From Bacteroidales bacterium (lineage in GTDB: Bacteria; Bacteroidota; Bacteroidia; Bacteroidales; UBA932): a stretch of 32,963 bases of DNA. Location of the stretch: assembly GCA_017557535.1 (NCBI GenBank), contig JAFYYM010000034.1, forward strand, positions 187,795 through 220,757, written 5' to 3'. Under the pieces are notes generated by a model. The model worked only from the letters and a program-made list of their open reading frames with translations, was not told the origin of the DNA and made no database searches. Shown here piece by piece: positions 1 to 7,635 of this stretch; position 1 is the first letter of the stretch; each line of letters begins with the position of its first letter. The position numbers and the translations under genes were made by a program.

Positions 1-1
1 A

Positions 2-835
2 GTTCCGGGCAGGATTGAGGAGTTATATGTCAAGGAAGGACAGAGGGTCCAGAAAGGCGACACGATTGCCTTTATCGATTCCCCCGAAGTCAGGGCGAAG
101 CTGATCCAAGCCAATGCGGCGAGGAACGCGGCGGCTGCCCAAAGCGACAAAGCCCGCCATGGAGCCCGTTCGGAGCAGGTCCAGGGAGCATACCAACTCT
201 GGCAACAGGCAATTGTCCAGGAAGATGTTATGAGGAAATCCCTGGACAGGGTCGAGAGGCTTTACGAACAGAAAGTCGTGACAGCCCAGAAATATGATGA
301 GACCAAAGCAAGATACGATGCCGCCGTCGCCCAGACCAAAGCCGCGAAGAGCCAATACGACATGGCTGTTAACGGGGCCCGCAGGGAAGATAAAGCAGCC
401 GCTCAGGCTCTGGTGGAGCAAGCTTCCGGAGCCGTGCAGGAAGTTGAGTCTTACCTCGGCGAACTCTACTTGACATCTCCGGCGAACGGAATCATCTCCG
501 CCACTTATCCTAAAGTCGGGGAGCTTGTCGGACAAGGGTCACCTGTAGCGAGCGTGATCGACACCGATGACATCTGGTTCACCTTCAATGTCAGGGAAGA
601 CTACCTCCACGGAATGACAGAGGGTGACAAGGTAACGGTTGTGATTCCCGCCCTCGACGGAATGGAGGTCACAGCCACGGTGAATTATATCTCGGTTCGG
701 GAATCCTACGCCACATGGAAGGCCACGAAGGAGACCGGCCTCTATGACGCCAAAACTTTCGAGGTCAGGGCCGTTCCGGACGTTCCGGTCGAGAAAATCC
801 GTCCCGGAATGTCCGCGATAATCAAACAGAAATAA
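2..835 (+). CDS. HlyD-family efflux adaptor (membrane fusion protein), 5' end cut by window
   Basis: The reading frame is open from base 2, so the gene starts outside the window and only the C-terminal 277 residues are visible. The visible part begins with the end of a biotinyl-lipoyl-like half motif (EELYVKEGQRVQKGD). A long Ala/Gln/Lys-rich coiled-coil hairpin follows, then the second lipoyl half (LTSPANGIISATYPKVGELV) and a beta-barrel domain ending in RPGMSAIIKQK. This is the standard layout of HlyD/EmrA-type periplasmic adaptors, which link an inner-membrane transporter to a TolC-like outer-membrane channel. The two downstream ABC-2 permease genes, 15 bases away and on the same strand, fit that role. 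Substrate is unknown. Family assignment is secure; the missing N-terminus would hold the membrane anchor or lipobox. Confidence 0.9.
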   Translation, partial: VPGRIEELYVKEGQRVQKGDTIAFIDSPEVRAKLIQANAARNAAAAQSDKARHGARSEQVQGAYQLWQQAIVQEDVMRKSLDRVERLYEQKVVTAQKYDETKARYDAAVAQTKAAKSQYDMAVNGARREDKAAAQALVEQASGAVQEVESYLGELYLTSPANGIISATYPKVGELVGQGSPVASVIDTDDIWFTFNVREDYLHGMTEGDKVTVVIPALDGMEVTATVNYISVRESYATWKATKETGLYDAKTFEVRAVPDVPVEKIRPGMSAIIKQK

Positions 836-850
836 AAGAATATCAATATA

Positions 851-2020
851 ATGAACAACTGGCAAAGGATACTTTCGGTCGCCCGCCGCGAGCTCAGGAT
901 AATCAGGAACCGCCCTCTTTATTTCATGGGTTCAATCGGCGTGATCGCTTTCTGCGCCATATTCTTCCTGACTTTCCTGGACCACGGTTTACCTGACGAC
1001 ATCCCTATAGGGGTGGTGGACGAGGACTATTCCACGACTTCCAGGAATTTCTGCCAACAACTGGACGCCACACAACTGGGGAAGGTTGTCCATTACAATT
1101 CTTTCTCCAGTGCGAGGGAAGACATGACCAGCGGGAAAATAGCGGCCGTATGCGTCATCCCGGATGGGATGAACGAGGATATCCAGGCATTCAAGCAGCC
1201 GAAGATCACATTCTATGTCAACGGGCTCTATTTCGTGAGCGGAGCGCTCGCTTGGAAAGACCTGCTGACCATGGTGAACCTCACGAGCGGTGCGGTGCAA
1301 AGGGAAGTGCTCAGGGCCAAAGGCTATAATGACGCCCAGATTATGGGGATGATCCGTCCCATAGACATCGACACCCACCAGATTGGAAACGTCACGACCA
1401 ACTACAACTACTACTTGAGCGGCATCCTCCTCCCAGGCATCCTGGAAATGATTGTGATCCTGGTACTTATATATTCGCTTGGGGCCGAGCTGAAATTCGG
1501 TACATCAAGGCACCTGATGGACACCTCCGGTCATTCGATAGTGACCGCGCTCATGGGAAAGCTCCTTGTCTGGACACTGGCTTTCGCGGCGATCGGGTTC
1601 GTGATCATAATGCTTCTGTACCATTGGCTCCATTTCCCGATCAGCGGAAGCATCTTCAATATGTTCATCGCCATGTCACTTATGATCTTCGCCAGTGAAG
1701 CCATAGGAATATTCATAATAGAGATGCTGCCTGTTCCGAGATTAGCCTTGAGTGTTGGCGCTCTCTACAGTGTATTGGGATTCTCCCTCTCCGGATTCAC
1801 GCTTCCGCTTGAGGCCATGCCTCCGTACATCCAAGGACTCGCCGTCATGTTCCCTCTCAGGCACTACTACTTGTTCTATGTCCAGGAAGTGATATTCGGA
1901 GCCGGATTCGCAGGATGGTGGAGAGAGGTTATTTATCTGCTCATCTTCCTGTTCGTCCCACTGATTGGCCTCAACAGGTTAAAGAAAGCATATATCCATC
2001 AGAACTTTCCTAAAGAATAA
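851..2020 (+). CDS. ABC-2 type transporter permease (first of a pair)
   Basis: A 389-residue inner-membrane protein. One transmembrane helix near residues 24-44 is followed by a large extracytoplasmic domain (about 45-185). Five to six further hydrophobic segments follow, including GILLPGILEMIVILVLIYSL, the segment around LLVWTLAFAAIGFVIIML and a last helix near 360-378. One N-terminal helix, a big periplasmic domain and a C-terminal membrane block is the ABC-2 export permease topology seen in YbhS/YhiH-like proteins. It follows the adaptor by 15 bases and precedes a second permease by 4 bases, so the three are probably one operon. The two permeases resemble each other in layout and probably form a heterodimer. 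No nucleotide-binding subunit is encoded in the window. Confidence 0.88.
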   Translation: MNNWQRILSVARRELRIIRNRPLYFMGSIGVIAFCAIFFLTFLDHGLPDDIPIGVVDEDYSTTSRNFCQQLDATQLGKVVHYNSFSSAREDMTSGKIAAVCVIPDGMNEDIQAFKQPKITFYVNGLYFVSGALAWKDLLTMVNLTSGAVQREVLRAKGYNDAQIMGMIRPIDIDTHQIGNVTTNYNYYLSGILLPGILEMIVILVLIYSLGAELKFGTSRHLMDTSGHSIVTALMGKLLVWTLAFAAIGFVIIMLLYHWLHFPISGSIFNMFIAMSLMIFASEAIGIFIIEMLPVPRLALSVGALYSVLGFSLSGFTLPLEAMPPYIQGLAVMFPLRHYYLFYVQEVIFGAGFAGWWREVIYLLIFLFVPLIGLNRLKKAYIHQNFPKE

Positions 2021-2024
2021 GACA

Positions 2025-3305
2025 ATGGCAAGAAAGGGATTCATAAAGACTTGGCTTTGGGACTGGTGGGCTATTTTCTGCCATGAACTCAAACAGATAT
2101 TCTCTGACGGAGGCGTTCTCCTGATCTTTTTTGTGGCCGGGTTAGCTTATCCGCTACTATATAACGTCGTATACCTCAACGGTATTCTTTCCGACACCCC
2201 TATCGCTGTGGTAGATGACGCTGATTGCTCAGACAGCCGAAGGTTCATCCGGGAGATTGACGCGACACGGGAAGTGGAGGTTGCCGCGAAATGCGTAAAC
2301 ATGGCGGAAGCCGAGCAGATGATGCAAGAGAGGAAGGTCAACGGGATTGTGTACTTCCCGAGAGATTTCGGCGAGAAACTCGCCAGGAACGAGACCGCCA
2401 CATTGTCACTCTACACCGACATGAGCAGCTTCCTTTACTACAAGAACGCCATGATCGGCACAAACTTCGTCATGCTGCATGAGATCGGGCAGATCCAAAT
2501 GGAAAGATATTCCCTTGCCGGTATGACGGAGCAGGAGGCCTCGCAAGTGATCAAGCCTTTAGGCTATGAGGATAACAACCCCTTCAACAGGGCCTTCAAC
2601 TACAGTTTCTTCCTTATCTCGGCAATCTTGATGATAATCATCCAGCAGACCCTGTTCTACGGCATGTCCTTGCTGGTGGGAACCCAAAGGGAGAGGAACC
2701 ATAGTTTCGCCTCATTGCCGGACAAGCTTGAGGGACATGGTATGGTGAGGGTCGTCCTCGGCCGTGGAGGCGCATATTGGCTTCTGTACCTCGGTATAGG
2801 ACTATACATAGCGTTTATTGTTCCAGCCATATTCGGAATACCGCAGAGGGGGCAGTTCACGGACATCCTCGCGCTTCTGTTGTTCTTCATCACCGACTGC
2901 GTCTTTTTCAGCATGACATGGAGCACCTTGATCACAAGAAGGGAATCCGTGTTCCTCCTGTTCCTGGCGATGTCGCCGATCTGCCTGTTCCTCACCGGAT
3001 GCTCGTGGCCGACAGTCGCTTTCCCGGGATTCTGGAAAGTGTTCTCCTACATATTCCCGTCGACTTTCGGGGTTCAGGGATATATCAACCTCAGCACCGC
3101 TGGTGGAGATATCTCCGCCGCAGGGACACAGATGAGAATCATGATTCTCCAGACAATCATCTATTTCGGGGCGGCGTGCGCTTGCATCTTCGCCGAGAAC
3201 TGGGTGATACGCCATAAAGAGGAAATACGGGAGAGAAGAGACGCCCTGGCCAGGAAAGCTGGAATCGACAAGGCTGAGGATGTGAGGATCATCGCCGGAG
3301 AGTGA
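2025..3305 (+). CDS. ABC-2 type transporter permease (second of a pair)
   Basis: A 426-residue membrane protein with the same plan as its upstream neighbour: an N-terminal helix near residues 28-50, an extracytoplasmic domain with the permease-typical stretch DTPIAVVDDADCSDSRRFIR, then about five C-terminal helices and a charged cytoplasmic tail (HKEEIRERRDALARK). The homologous position in the upstream protein reads DIPIGVVDEDYSTTSRNF, so the two are paralogues. It is translationally linked to the first permease by a 4-base gap and ends 4 bases before the converging regulator gene. It probably works with the adaptor at 2-835 in efflux of an unknown compound. Whether this branch uses an ATPase encoded elsewhere cannot be read from this window. 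Confidence 0.88.
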   Translation: MARKGFIKTWLWDWWAIFCHELKQIFSDGGVLLIFFVAGLAYPLLYNVVYLNGILSDTPIAVVDDADCSDSRRFIREIDATREVEVAAKCVNMAEAEQMMQERKVNGIVYFPRDFGEKLARNETATLSLYTDMSSFLYYKNAMIGTNFVMLHEIGQIQMERYSLAGMTEQEASQVIKPLGYEDNNPFNRAFNYSFFLISAILMIIIQQTLFYGMSLLVGTQRERNHSFASLPDKLEGHGMVRVVLGRGGAYWLLYLGIGLYIAFIVPAIFGIPQRGQFTDILALLLFFITDCVFFSMTWSTLITRRESVFLLFLAMSPICLFLTGCSWPTVAFPGFWKVFSYIFPSTFGVQGYINLSTAGGDISAAGTQMRIMILQTIIYFGAACACIFAENWVIRHKEEIRERRDALARKAGIDKAEDVRIIAGE

Positions 3306-3309
3306 CAGC

Positions 3310-4767
3310 TCACAACCCTAGTTCCTCGGCCTTGGCGAGCATCTCTGTGTTGCCTGAGACCTCCAGTTTGCTGTAGATCCGGTATTTGTGATTGCTGACT
3401 GTTCGAGGAGAAAGGAAAAGTTTGTCCGCTATCTGCTTATCTGACAAACCTTCCTTGCTTAGGGTGATTATCTCTAATTCCCGTGCGCTCAAACCCTTGG
3501 TACCCAGCGACTTCTTTTTCGAAATCATGAGGTCTGAGATGTAATTCACCACTAAAGGATCCATCGGAGCATCACCTTCCGAGAGACTTGCGCAACGCTC
3601 CCTGATCTCATCCTCGCTCATTGTGGGCCATTTGCGGATAAAGTCGAGTGTCTGGCTGTCCTTTATACCGGCCAGGGCAGGATCATACAAGTCCTTCGCG
3701 ATGACGGCGAAAAGCATCTCGCGGCTTCGGGCTATTGATTCGATACTCTTGTTTTTTATGGAGATCTGCCTATTGAGATGGATGAATTGGGCAATCGCCA
3801 TCAAGGAGAGAACCAGAAACACACCCAACAGGAAGGCAAGACCAGTCCTGGATTTGATCTGACGGTCTTTAAGTTCCGTCTGGTACTCGGTCTGGAGGTC
3901 TTGAAGAATGTCGTCACCTTTCTGACGCATGTACAACTGAATGTAGTAAGAATAGTTCTGATGCGCCTCTGTCGCTTTTGAGATATCCTTTTTCTTCAGG
4001 TATAGATTCGTCAGGTGGTCATAAATCTGGTAGCGCTTCAGGTAGTCCTGCTCGGGAGTTTCCTCTATCACACGCTTGCAGAAAGTGATAGCCTCATCGG
4101 TCTTATCTCCCTGCCGGAGGTATCTCATGCGGGTGGAAAGTGACCGGGCGGACTGCCTGCCTTCATCAAGTGTCTCGGCTTTCTCCAACCACTCTCCGGC
4201 TTTACCGTAAATGCCCCGGTCCAGGACATCATTCCAACGATTCTTGTTGACGTATGTCTCACACAAAAAATAACAAGCCTCGGCGGAAATACCCTTCCAT
4301 CCATTCGGCTCTGAAAGCCTCAAAGCATCCTCCAGGTAACCTATCCCCTCATCGTCCCGATTATTATCTATAGTAAAATTAGAATACGAACATATCTTTC
4401 CTTTAACAAGAAGAGAAGAAGCGCGCAAAGAGTCATCCCCCACACGGATCGCCAGAGCTTCAGCAGCTTCCGCATGCTCCCAAGACAGGGAGTCCCGACT
4501 GGTCTGAAGGAATATCTTAGATAAAGTGAGATGGGACTTGGCCTGGAGAATCCGGTCCGCTTCCCCGCTCTCAGACTCTTTCAGCGCCTCGAAAGCAAGG
4601 CTGACGGCCTCATCATAACGGGACTGCGAAGTCAACTTCTCAGCCTCATTGAGCAAATCAGGGACTTGACGGCCCGGCCTTATGTCAATGTGTTTTCCAC
4701 AAGAACGGCATAAGGAAAGGACAATAATCGCCAATACCGCAAATGAGTATTTACTTACCTTCAACAT
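3310..4767 (-). CDS. Membrane-anchored TPR regulator with LuxR-type HTH
   Basis: A 485-residue protein. It has an N-terminal hydrophobic signal or anchor (about residues 8-24), then TPR-like helical repeats (for example LLNEAEKLTSQSRYDEAVSL) across about 30-290, and a transmembrane helix near 308-330 (GLAFLLGVFLVLSLMAIAQF). A cytoplasmic linker follows, and then a C-terminal LuxR/GerE helix-turn-helix (LSARELEIITLSKEGLSDKQ, then LFLSPRTVSNHKYRIYSKL, about 424-475). This arrangement is common in Bacteroidota and suggests a one-protein sensor with periplasmic TPRs and a cytoplasmic DNA-binding head. It converges on the efflux operon with 4 bases between stop codons, so co-regulation is possible but not shown. 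The start is the ATG at 4767; the region upstream carries repeated GAGTA/TACTC motifs that could be its operator. Confidence 0.87.
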   Translation of the reverse strand: MLKVSKYSFAVLAIIVLSLCRSCGKHIDIRPGRQVPDLLNEAEKLTSQSRYDEAVSLAFEALKESESGEADRILQAKSHLTLSKIFLQTSRDSLSWEHAEAAEALAIRVGDDSLRASSLLVKGKICSYSNFTIDNNRDDEGIGYLEDALRLSEPNGWKGISAEACYFLCETYVNKNRWNDVLDRGIYGKAGEWLEKAETLDEGRQSARSLSTRMRYLRQGDKTDEAITFCKRVIEETPEQDYLKRYQIYDHLTNLYLKKKDISKATEAHQNYSYYIQLYMRQKGDDILQDLQTEYQTELKDRQIKSRTGLAFLLGVFLVLSLMAIAQFIHLNRQISIKNKSIESIARSREMLFAVIAKDLYDPALAGIKDSQTLDFIRKWPTMSEDEIRERCASLSEGDAPMDPLVVNYISDLMISKKKSLGTKGLSARELEIITLSKEGLSDKQIADKLFLSPRTVSNHKYRIYSKLEVSGNTEMLAKAEELGL

Positions 4768-5075
4768 GAGTAATAATCTGCCATAAAGTTAGTAAAAATT
4801 ACTCTTCTTGAGTAAATTGAGTAAAACTACTCAAGCAAAAAAGAAGAAATATACTCATCTTGCAATCAGCAAAAACAGACGTTTACTACTTAACCCAAAG
4901 TAAAAGACTATTCAAGTTACTGACCTTAAAAAAACTGTTCACCGACATGAAGCGGTCGAGGCACCCGGGCCCGACCGCTTTATGGTTATAAAGTCAGGGT
5001 GCCACAAAGGCGACGCGAGTATTGATCACGCTAAAACCATCCGAAAGGATGGCGATTATGATTCAATTAATTAGC
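4768..5075. other. Gene-free region with GAGTA repeats and hairpins
   Basis: No convincing coding frame is seen here. The part next to the regulator gene is AT-rich and carries several GAGTAA/TTACTC words, including an inverted repeat CTTGAGTA (4807-4814) / TACTCAAG (4828-4835) and AGTAA-AAA-TTACT at 4791-4803. Further along, AAGCGGTCG (4950-4958) pairs with CGACCGCTT (4972-4980) around a GC-rich loop. CCATCC-GAAA-GGATGG at 5037-5052 is a perfect 6-bp stem with a GNRA-type tetraloop. These could be operators, an attenuator or a small RNA; no known riboswitch class could be matched with confidence. Confidence 0.5.
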
Positions 5076-5083
5076 TATATTTG
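5076..5083 (+). promoter_or_regulatory. Candidate -7 promoter element for the OmpA-like gene
   Basis: TATATTTG matches the Bacteroidetes -7 consensus TAnnTTTG and lies 36 bases before the ATG at 5120. The matching -33 TTTG at 19-base spacing is not clear, so this is a moderate call. Confidence 0.55.
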
Positions 5084-5119
5084 CAACACTTAATTGTAAC
5101 ACTGTTAATTGAACTTATA

Positions 5120-6241
5120 ATGAAAAAAGCAATCCCTGTCTTATTGGTCATCGCGTCATGTGTCGCTTTGTCTCATCCCGCATTTGCACAACAGACCACC
5201 CAGGCCACATACGCCAAGAGTGACTTCGTTCCCGGTGATGTCATATTTTTCGAGGACACCTTTGAGAACGAGAAGTTAGGAGAGTTCCCGTCACAGTGGG
5301 ATCTGCTGGGCGGTTATTCGGAAACAGCCTCGGTGCAAGGACGCAAAGTGCTGGCTTTCACTGATGACGGCATCGGCGATGTCATTCCCCTGATGAAGAA
5401 CAAGTGGGACTGGCTTCCGGACATATTCACTGTCGAGTACGACCTTTATGTGTCCAAGCCAAATTCCAATCTTGATGAGACGACCACTCTCTCCATGGAG
5501 CTCTGTTTCGGCGAAAGAGGGGACGGGTCATATTACAATTACACCGGACACGTGACATTCTGGTATCGCGAGGATGGTAGCTGCAATATGGCATGGAGCG
5601 TTAAGAAACCGGGTTCCGACGACCAGGCGACTGGCGAAAAGGCCCTGGGACTAAGCACTGATTTCGAAGATTACAACGGCAAGGACAATCCGTTGATCCC
5701 GGGTCAATGGAACCATTTCTCATTCTCTTTCAACAAACGGGCTTTCAAGGGCTACATCAACGGTGTGAGAATAATCAACGTGCCTTCGATGGAAGCTCCC
5801 GGATACTTATACTTCTCGAGCGGTTCGCTATATCGCCACAGCGGCCTCAGCAATGTGAGGATCGCAAAAGGTGCCGTTCCGCTCTACGACCGTCTGGCTG
5901 CCGAAGGCAAGATTGTCACTTACGCCATAACGTTTGACACCGGGAAAGCGACCATCAAGCCTGAGTCAATGGTCGAGATAGTCCGTGTCGCGAAACTGAT
6001 GCAGGAGAAACCGGAACTGAGTTTCGAGGTCCAGGGCCATTGCGACAACACGGGATCCGACTCAGTCAACGATCCGCTCTCCCAGAAAAGGGCGGAGGCC
6101 ATCGTGGCGGCTCTTGTGGGACAAGGCATATCGAAGGATCGCCTTACCGCAGTCGGCAAAGGATCACATGAACCAGTCGCCGACAATGGAACCGACGAGG
6201 GGCGCGCGAAGAATCGCCGAGTCGAATTCGTGAAAAAGTAG
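5120..6241 (+). CDS. OmpA-family envelope protein with lectin-like N-terminal domain
   Basis: A 373-residue protein. The start was set at the ATG at 5120 because it gives a classical signal peptide (MKKAIPVLLVIASCVALSHP, cleavage likely after AFA). Residues about 30-260 look like a beta-sandwich of the concanavalin/LamG kind: FFEDTFENEKLGEFPSQWDL near the start, and WNHFSFSFNKRAFKGYINGV, where such folds carry their last strands. Residues about 265-373 are an OmpA/MotB peptidoglycan-binding domain (ITFDTGKATIKPES, GHCDNTGSDSVNDPLSQKRA, GRAKNRRVEFVKK). The protein would be outer-membrane or periplasmic and tied to the cell wall, with the sandwich domain holding a carbohydrate or protein. It is monocistronic: its own promoter lies upstream and a strong terminator follows at 6262-6293. 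Confidence 0.88.
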   Translation: MKKAIPVLLVIASCVALSHPAFAQQTTQATYAKSDFVPGDVIFFEDTFENEKLGEFPSQWDLLGGYSETASVQGRKVLAFTDDGIGDVIPLMKNKWDWLPDIFTVEYDLYVSKPNSNLDETTTLSMELCFGERGDGSYYNYTGHVTFWYREDGSCNMAWSVKKPGSDDQATGEKALGLSTDFEDYNGKDNPLIPGQWNHFSFSFNKRAFKGYINGVRIINVPSMEAPGYLYFSSGSLYRHSGLSNVRIAKGAVPLYDRLAAEGKIVTYAITFDTGKATIKPESMVEIVRVAKLMQEKPELSFEVQGHCDNTGSDSVNDPLSQKRAEAIVAALVGQGISKDRLTAVGKGSHEPVADNGTDEGRAKNRRVEFVKK

Positions 6242-6261
6242 CCTTGATACGGCAATAACCG

Positions 6262-6293
6262 AAAACAGCTCCGGAGAATTCCGGAGCTGTTTT
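6262..6293. terminator. Bidirectional intrinsic terminator
   Basis: A perfect 13-bp inverted repeat (6262-6274 / 6281-6293) with a 6-base AGAATT loop. It begins with AAAA and ends with TTTT, so it works on either strand. It lies 21 bases after the OmpA-like gene and just past the 3' end of the convergent tRNA-Leu gene, and can end both transcripts. Confidence 0.88.
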
Positions 6294-6295
6294 CG

Positions 6296-6379
6296 TGCGG
6301 TAGGTGAGAGTCGAACTCACACGGGCGTAGCGCCCACTACCCCCTCAAAGTAGCGTGTATACCATTTCACCACTACCGC
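6296..6379 (-). tRNA. tRNA-Leu (anticodon GAG)
   Basis: Read on the minus strand, an 84-base gene with acceptor GCGGTAG pairing to CTACCGC and discriminator A. It has the leucine-type D arm (GTGAAATGGTATACAC), anticodon stem CTACT/GGTAG around loop TTGAGGG (anticodon GAG), a long variable arm (GGGCGCTACGCCC) and a T arm GTGAGTTCGACTCTCAC. The long variable arm marks a class II tRNA and A73 fits leucine. CCA is not encoded. Confidence 0.95.
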
Positions 6380-6407
6380 AGGTATGTGTCCCATTTGATT
6401 GGGACTG

Positions 6408-6438
6408 CAAAAATATACATTATTCCGTAAATACCAAA
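6408..6438 (-). promoter_or_regulatory. Promoter of tRNA-Leu
   Basis: On the minus strand TTTG (6435-6438), exactly 19 bases, then TATTTTTG (6408-6415): a full match to the Bacteroidetes TTTG-N19-TAnnTTTG promoter, placed 28 bases upstream of the mature tRNA end. Confidence 0.8.
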
Positions 6439-6442
6439 ATTT

Positions 6443-6473
6443 TTTCTCGATTTCATAATTATTCGTATCTTTG
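6443..6473 (+). promoter_or_regulatory. Promoter of the rpsP-rimM gene train
   Basis: TATCTTTG at 6466-6473 matches the -7 consensus. The -33 position 19 bases upstream reads TTTC (6443-6446), three of four consensus bases. It diverges from the tRNA-Leu promoter and leaves a leader of about 55 bases before rpsP. Confidence 0.72.
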
Positions 6474-6534
6474 CGAGCTCCCACGAGTTGGGGGTTACAC
6501 GTTTAATAATATTTTATTTAAAAACAGATTCACA

Positions 6535-7089
6535 ATGGCTGTTAAAATCAGACTGCAGCGCCACGGAAAGAAGAATTTCGCATTCTTCCACATTGTCGTG
6601 GCCGATTCCCGCTCGCCGCGCGACGGACGTTTCATCGAGCAACTCGGCTCCTACAACCCCAACACAAACCCCGCCACCATCATTCTCGACGGTGAGAGGG
6701 CTCTGGCTTGGCTCAACGTAGGTGCCCAGCCCACACTTGTCACCCGTAGGATCCTGTCCTATGAGGGTGTTCTTCTTCGTAAGCACCTCCAGAAGGGCGT
6801 TGAGAAAGGCGCCATCACCCAGGAGCAGGCCGACCAGAAATGGAACGCTTGGAAAGCCCAGAGGGATGCCAAGATCCAGGCCAAGAAAGACGGTCTCGTG
6901 AAGGAAGCCGCCGAGAAGGTGAAGGCTTCTATCGCCGCTGAGAAGAAGGTCAACGAGGAGAGGGCTGCCGCTCTCGCCAAGAAGGCAGAGGAACTCGCTG
7001 AGGCTCAGCGCAAAGCCGCTGAAGAGGCTGCCGCCAAGGCCGCCGAGGAAGCTGGTGAGGCCGCTGAGGAAGCGACTGCTGAGGCTTAA
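6535..7089 (+). CDS. rpsP: 30S ribosomal protein S16
   Basis: A 184-residue protein. The ATG at 6535 gives the family start [20 protein letters not shown]; the open frame further upstream overlaps tRNA-Leu and the promoter and is not used. The core S16 domain fills about residues 1-80 ([40 protein letters not shown]). The rest is a long Ala/Glu/Lys-rich, probably helical tail ([20 protein letters not shown]). S16 is about 80-90 residues in E. coli; an extended charged tail is known in Bacteroidetes. It is a structural protein of the small ribosomal subunit. rimM starts 3 bases after its stop, the conserved rpsP-rimM order. Confidence 0.97.
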   Translation: MAVKIRLQRHGKKNFAFFHIVVADSRSPRDGRFIEQLGSYNPNTNPATIILDGERALAWLNVGAQPTLVTRRILSYEGVLLRKHLQKGVEKGAITQEQADQKWNAWKAQRDAKIQAKKDGLVKEAAEKVKASIAAEKKVNEERAAALAKKAEELAEAQRKAAEEAAAKAAEEAGEAAEEATAEA

Positions 7090-7092
7090 AAA

Positions 7093-7617
7093 ATGTCCGG
7101 GGCTCCTTCAGATTTTCTGCGGATAGCCCGGGTACTGAAGTCCTACGGTACCGAAGGGGAAATCCTTGCGGGTTTCCATGAGACAGGTATCGAAGACTTG
7201 AATCTCAAGGAACCGGTGTTCATCATGTTTGATGGGCTTCCGGTTCCCTTTTTTATTGAATCATACAAAGAGAAAGGAACCTCGAAGGCTCTTCTCCATC
7301 TGACCGGAGTGAATGACCTGACTGACGCCGAGGAACTTGTGGGAAGGGACATTCTCGCCAAGAAAGATTCCATAATTGGAGCCTCCGATGAGGAAGACGG
7401 GTTATCTGTCGAGGATCTGATAGGCTGGTCTCTAAATGACCAGGAAGGCCAATTTGTCGGAGAAATAATTGATTATGAGCCGATTCCAGGCAATCCCTGT
7501 CTATATGTAAATCATGAGGATGAGACAGTCATGATTCCTCTTCACGATGATCTGATCATCGATTTCGATGAGGATGCCAAATCTCTGTCCCTGGATTTAC
7601 CGGAAGGCTTGTTCTGA
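7093..7617 (+). CDS. rimM: Ribosome maturation factor RimM
   Basis: A 174-residue protein that by family helps mature the 16S rRNA 3' domain of the 30S subunit and contacts S19. The N-terminal RimM barrel is seen in FLRIARVLKSYGTEGEILAG and the segment around LTGVNDLTDAEELVGRDIL. The C-terminal PRC-barrel domain is seen in VEDLIGWSLNDQEGQFVGEI and ends ETVMIPLHDDLIIDFDED. The last region matches the usual PRC stretch preceding a basic end, although the end here is unusually acidic. It lies 3 bases after rpsP and 18 bases before the PHP gene, so the metabolic genes downstream may be read through from the ribosomal promoter. Confidence 0.93.
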   Translation: MSGAPSDFLRIARVLKSYGTEGEILAGFHETGIEDLNLKEPVFIMFDGLPVPFFIESYKEKGTSKALLHLTGVNDLTDAEELVGRDILAKKDSIIGASDEEDGLSVEDLIGWSLNDQEGQFVGEIIDYEPIPGNPCLYVNHEDETVMIPLHDDLIIDFDEDAKSLSLDLPEGLF

Positions 7618-7635
7618 TCACAAAAACAATAACAC

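Noticed and set aside
5020-5060. c-di-GMP (GEMM-I) riboswitch
   Set aside because: Only the AAAACC...GAAA...GG half looks similar; the GGACGCAAAGCC segment and second helix are missing, and it lies upstream of the probable promoter.
6355-6534. 60-residue N-terminal extension of S16
   Set aside because: It overlaps tRNA-Leu and the rpsP promoter; the ATG at 6535 gives the conserved S16 N-terminus.
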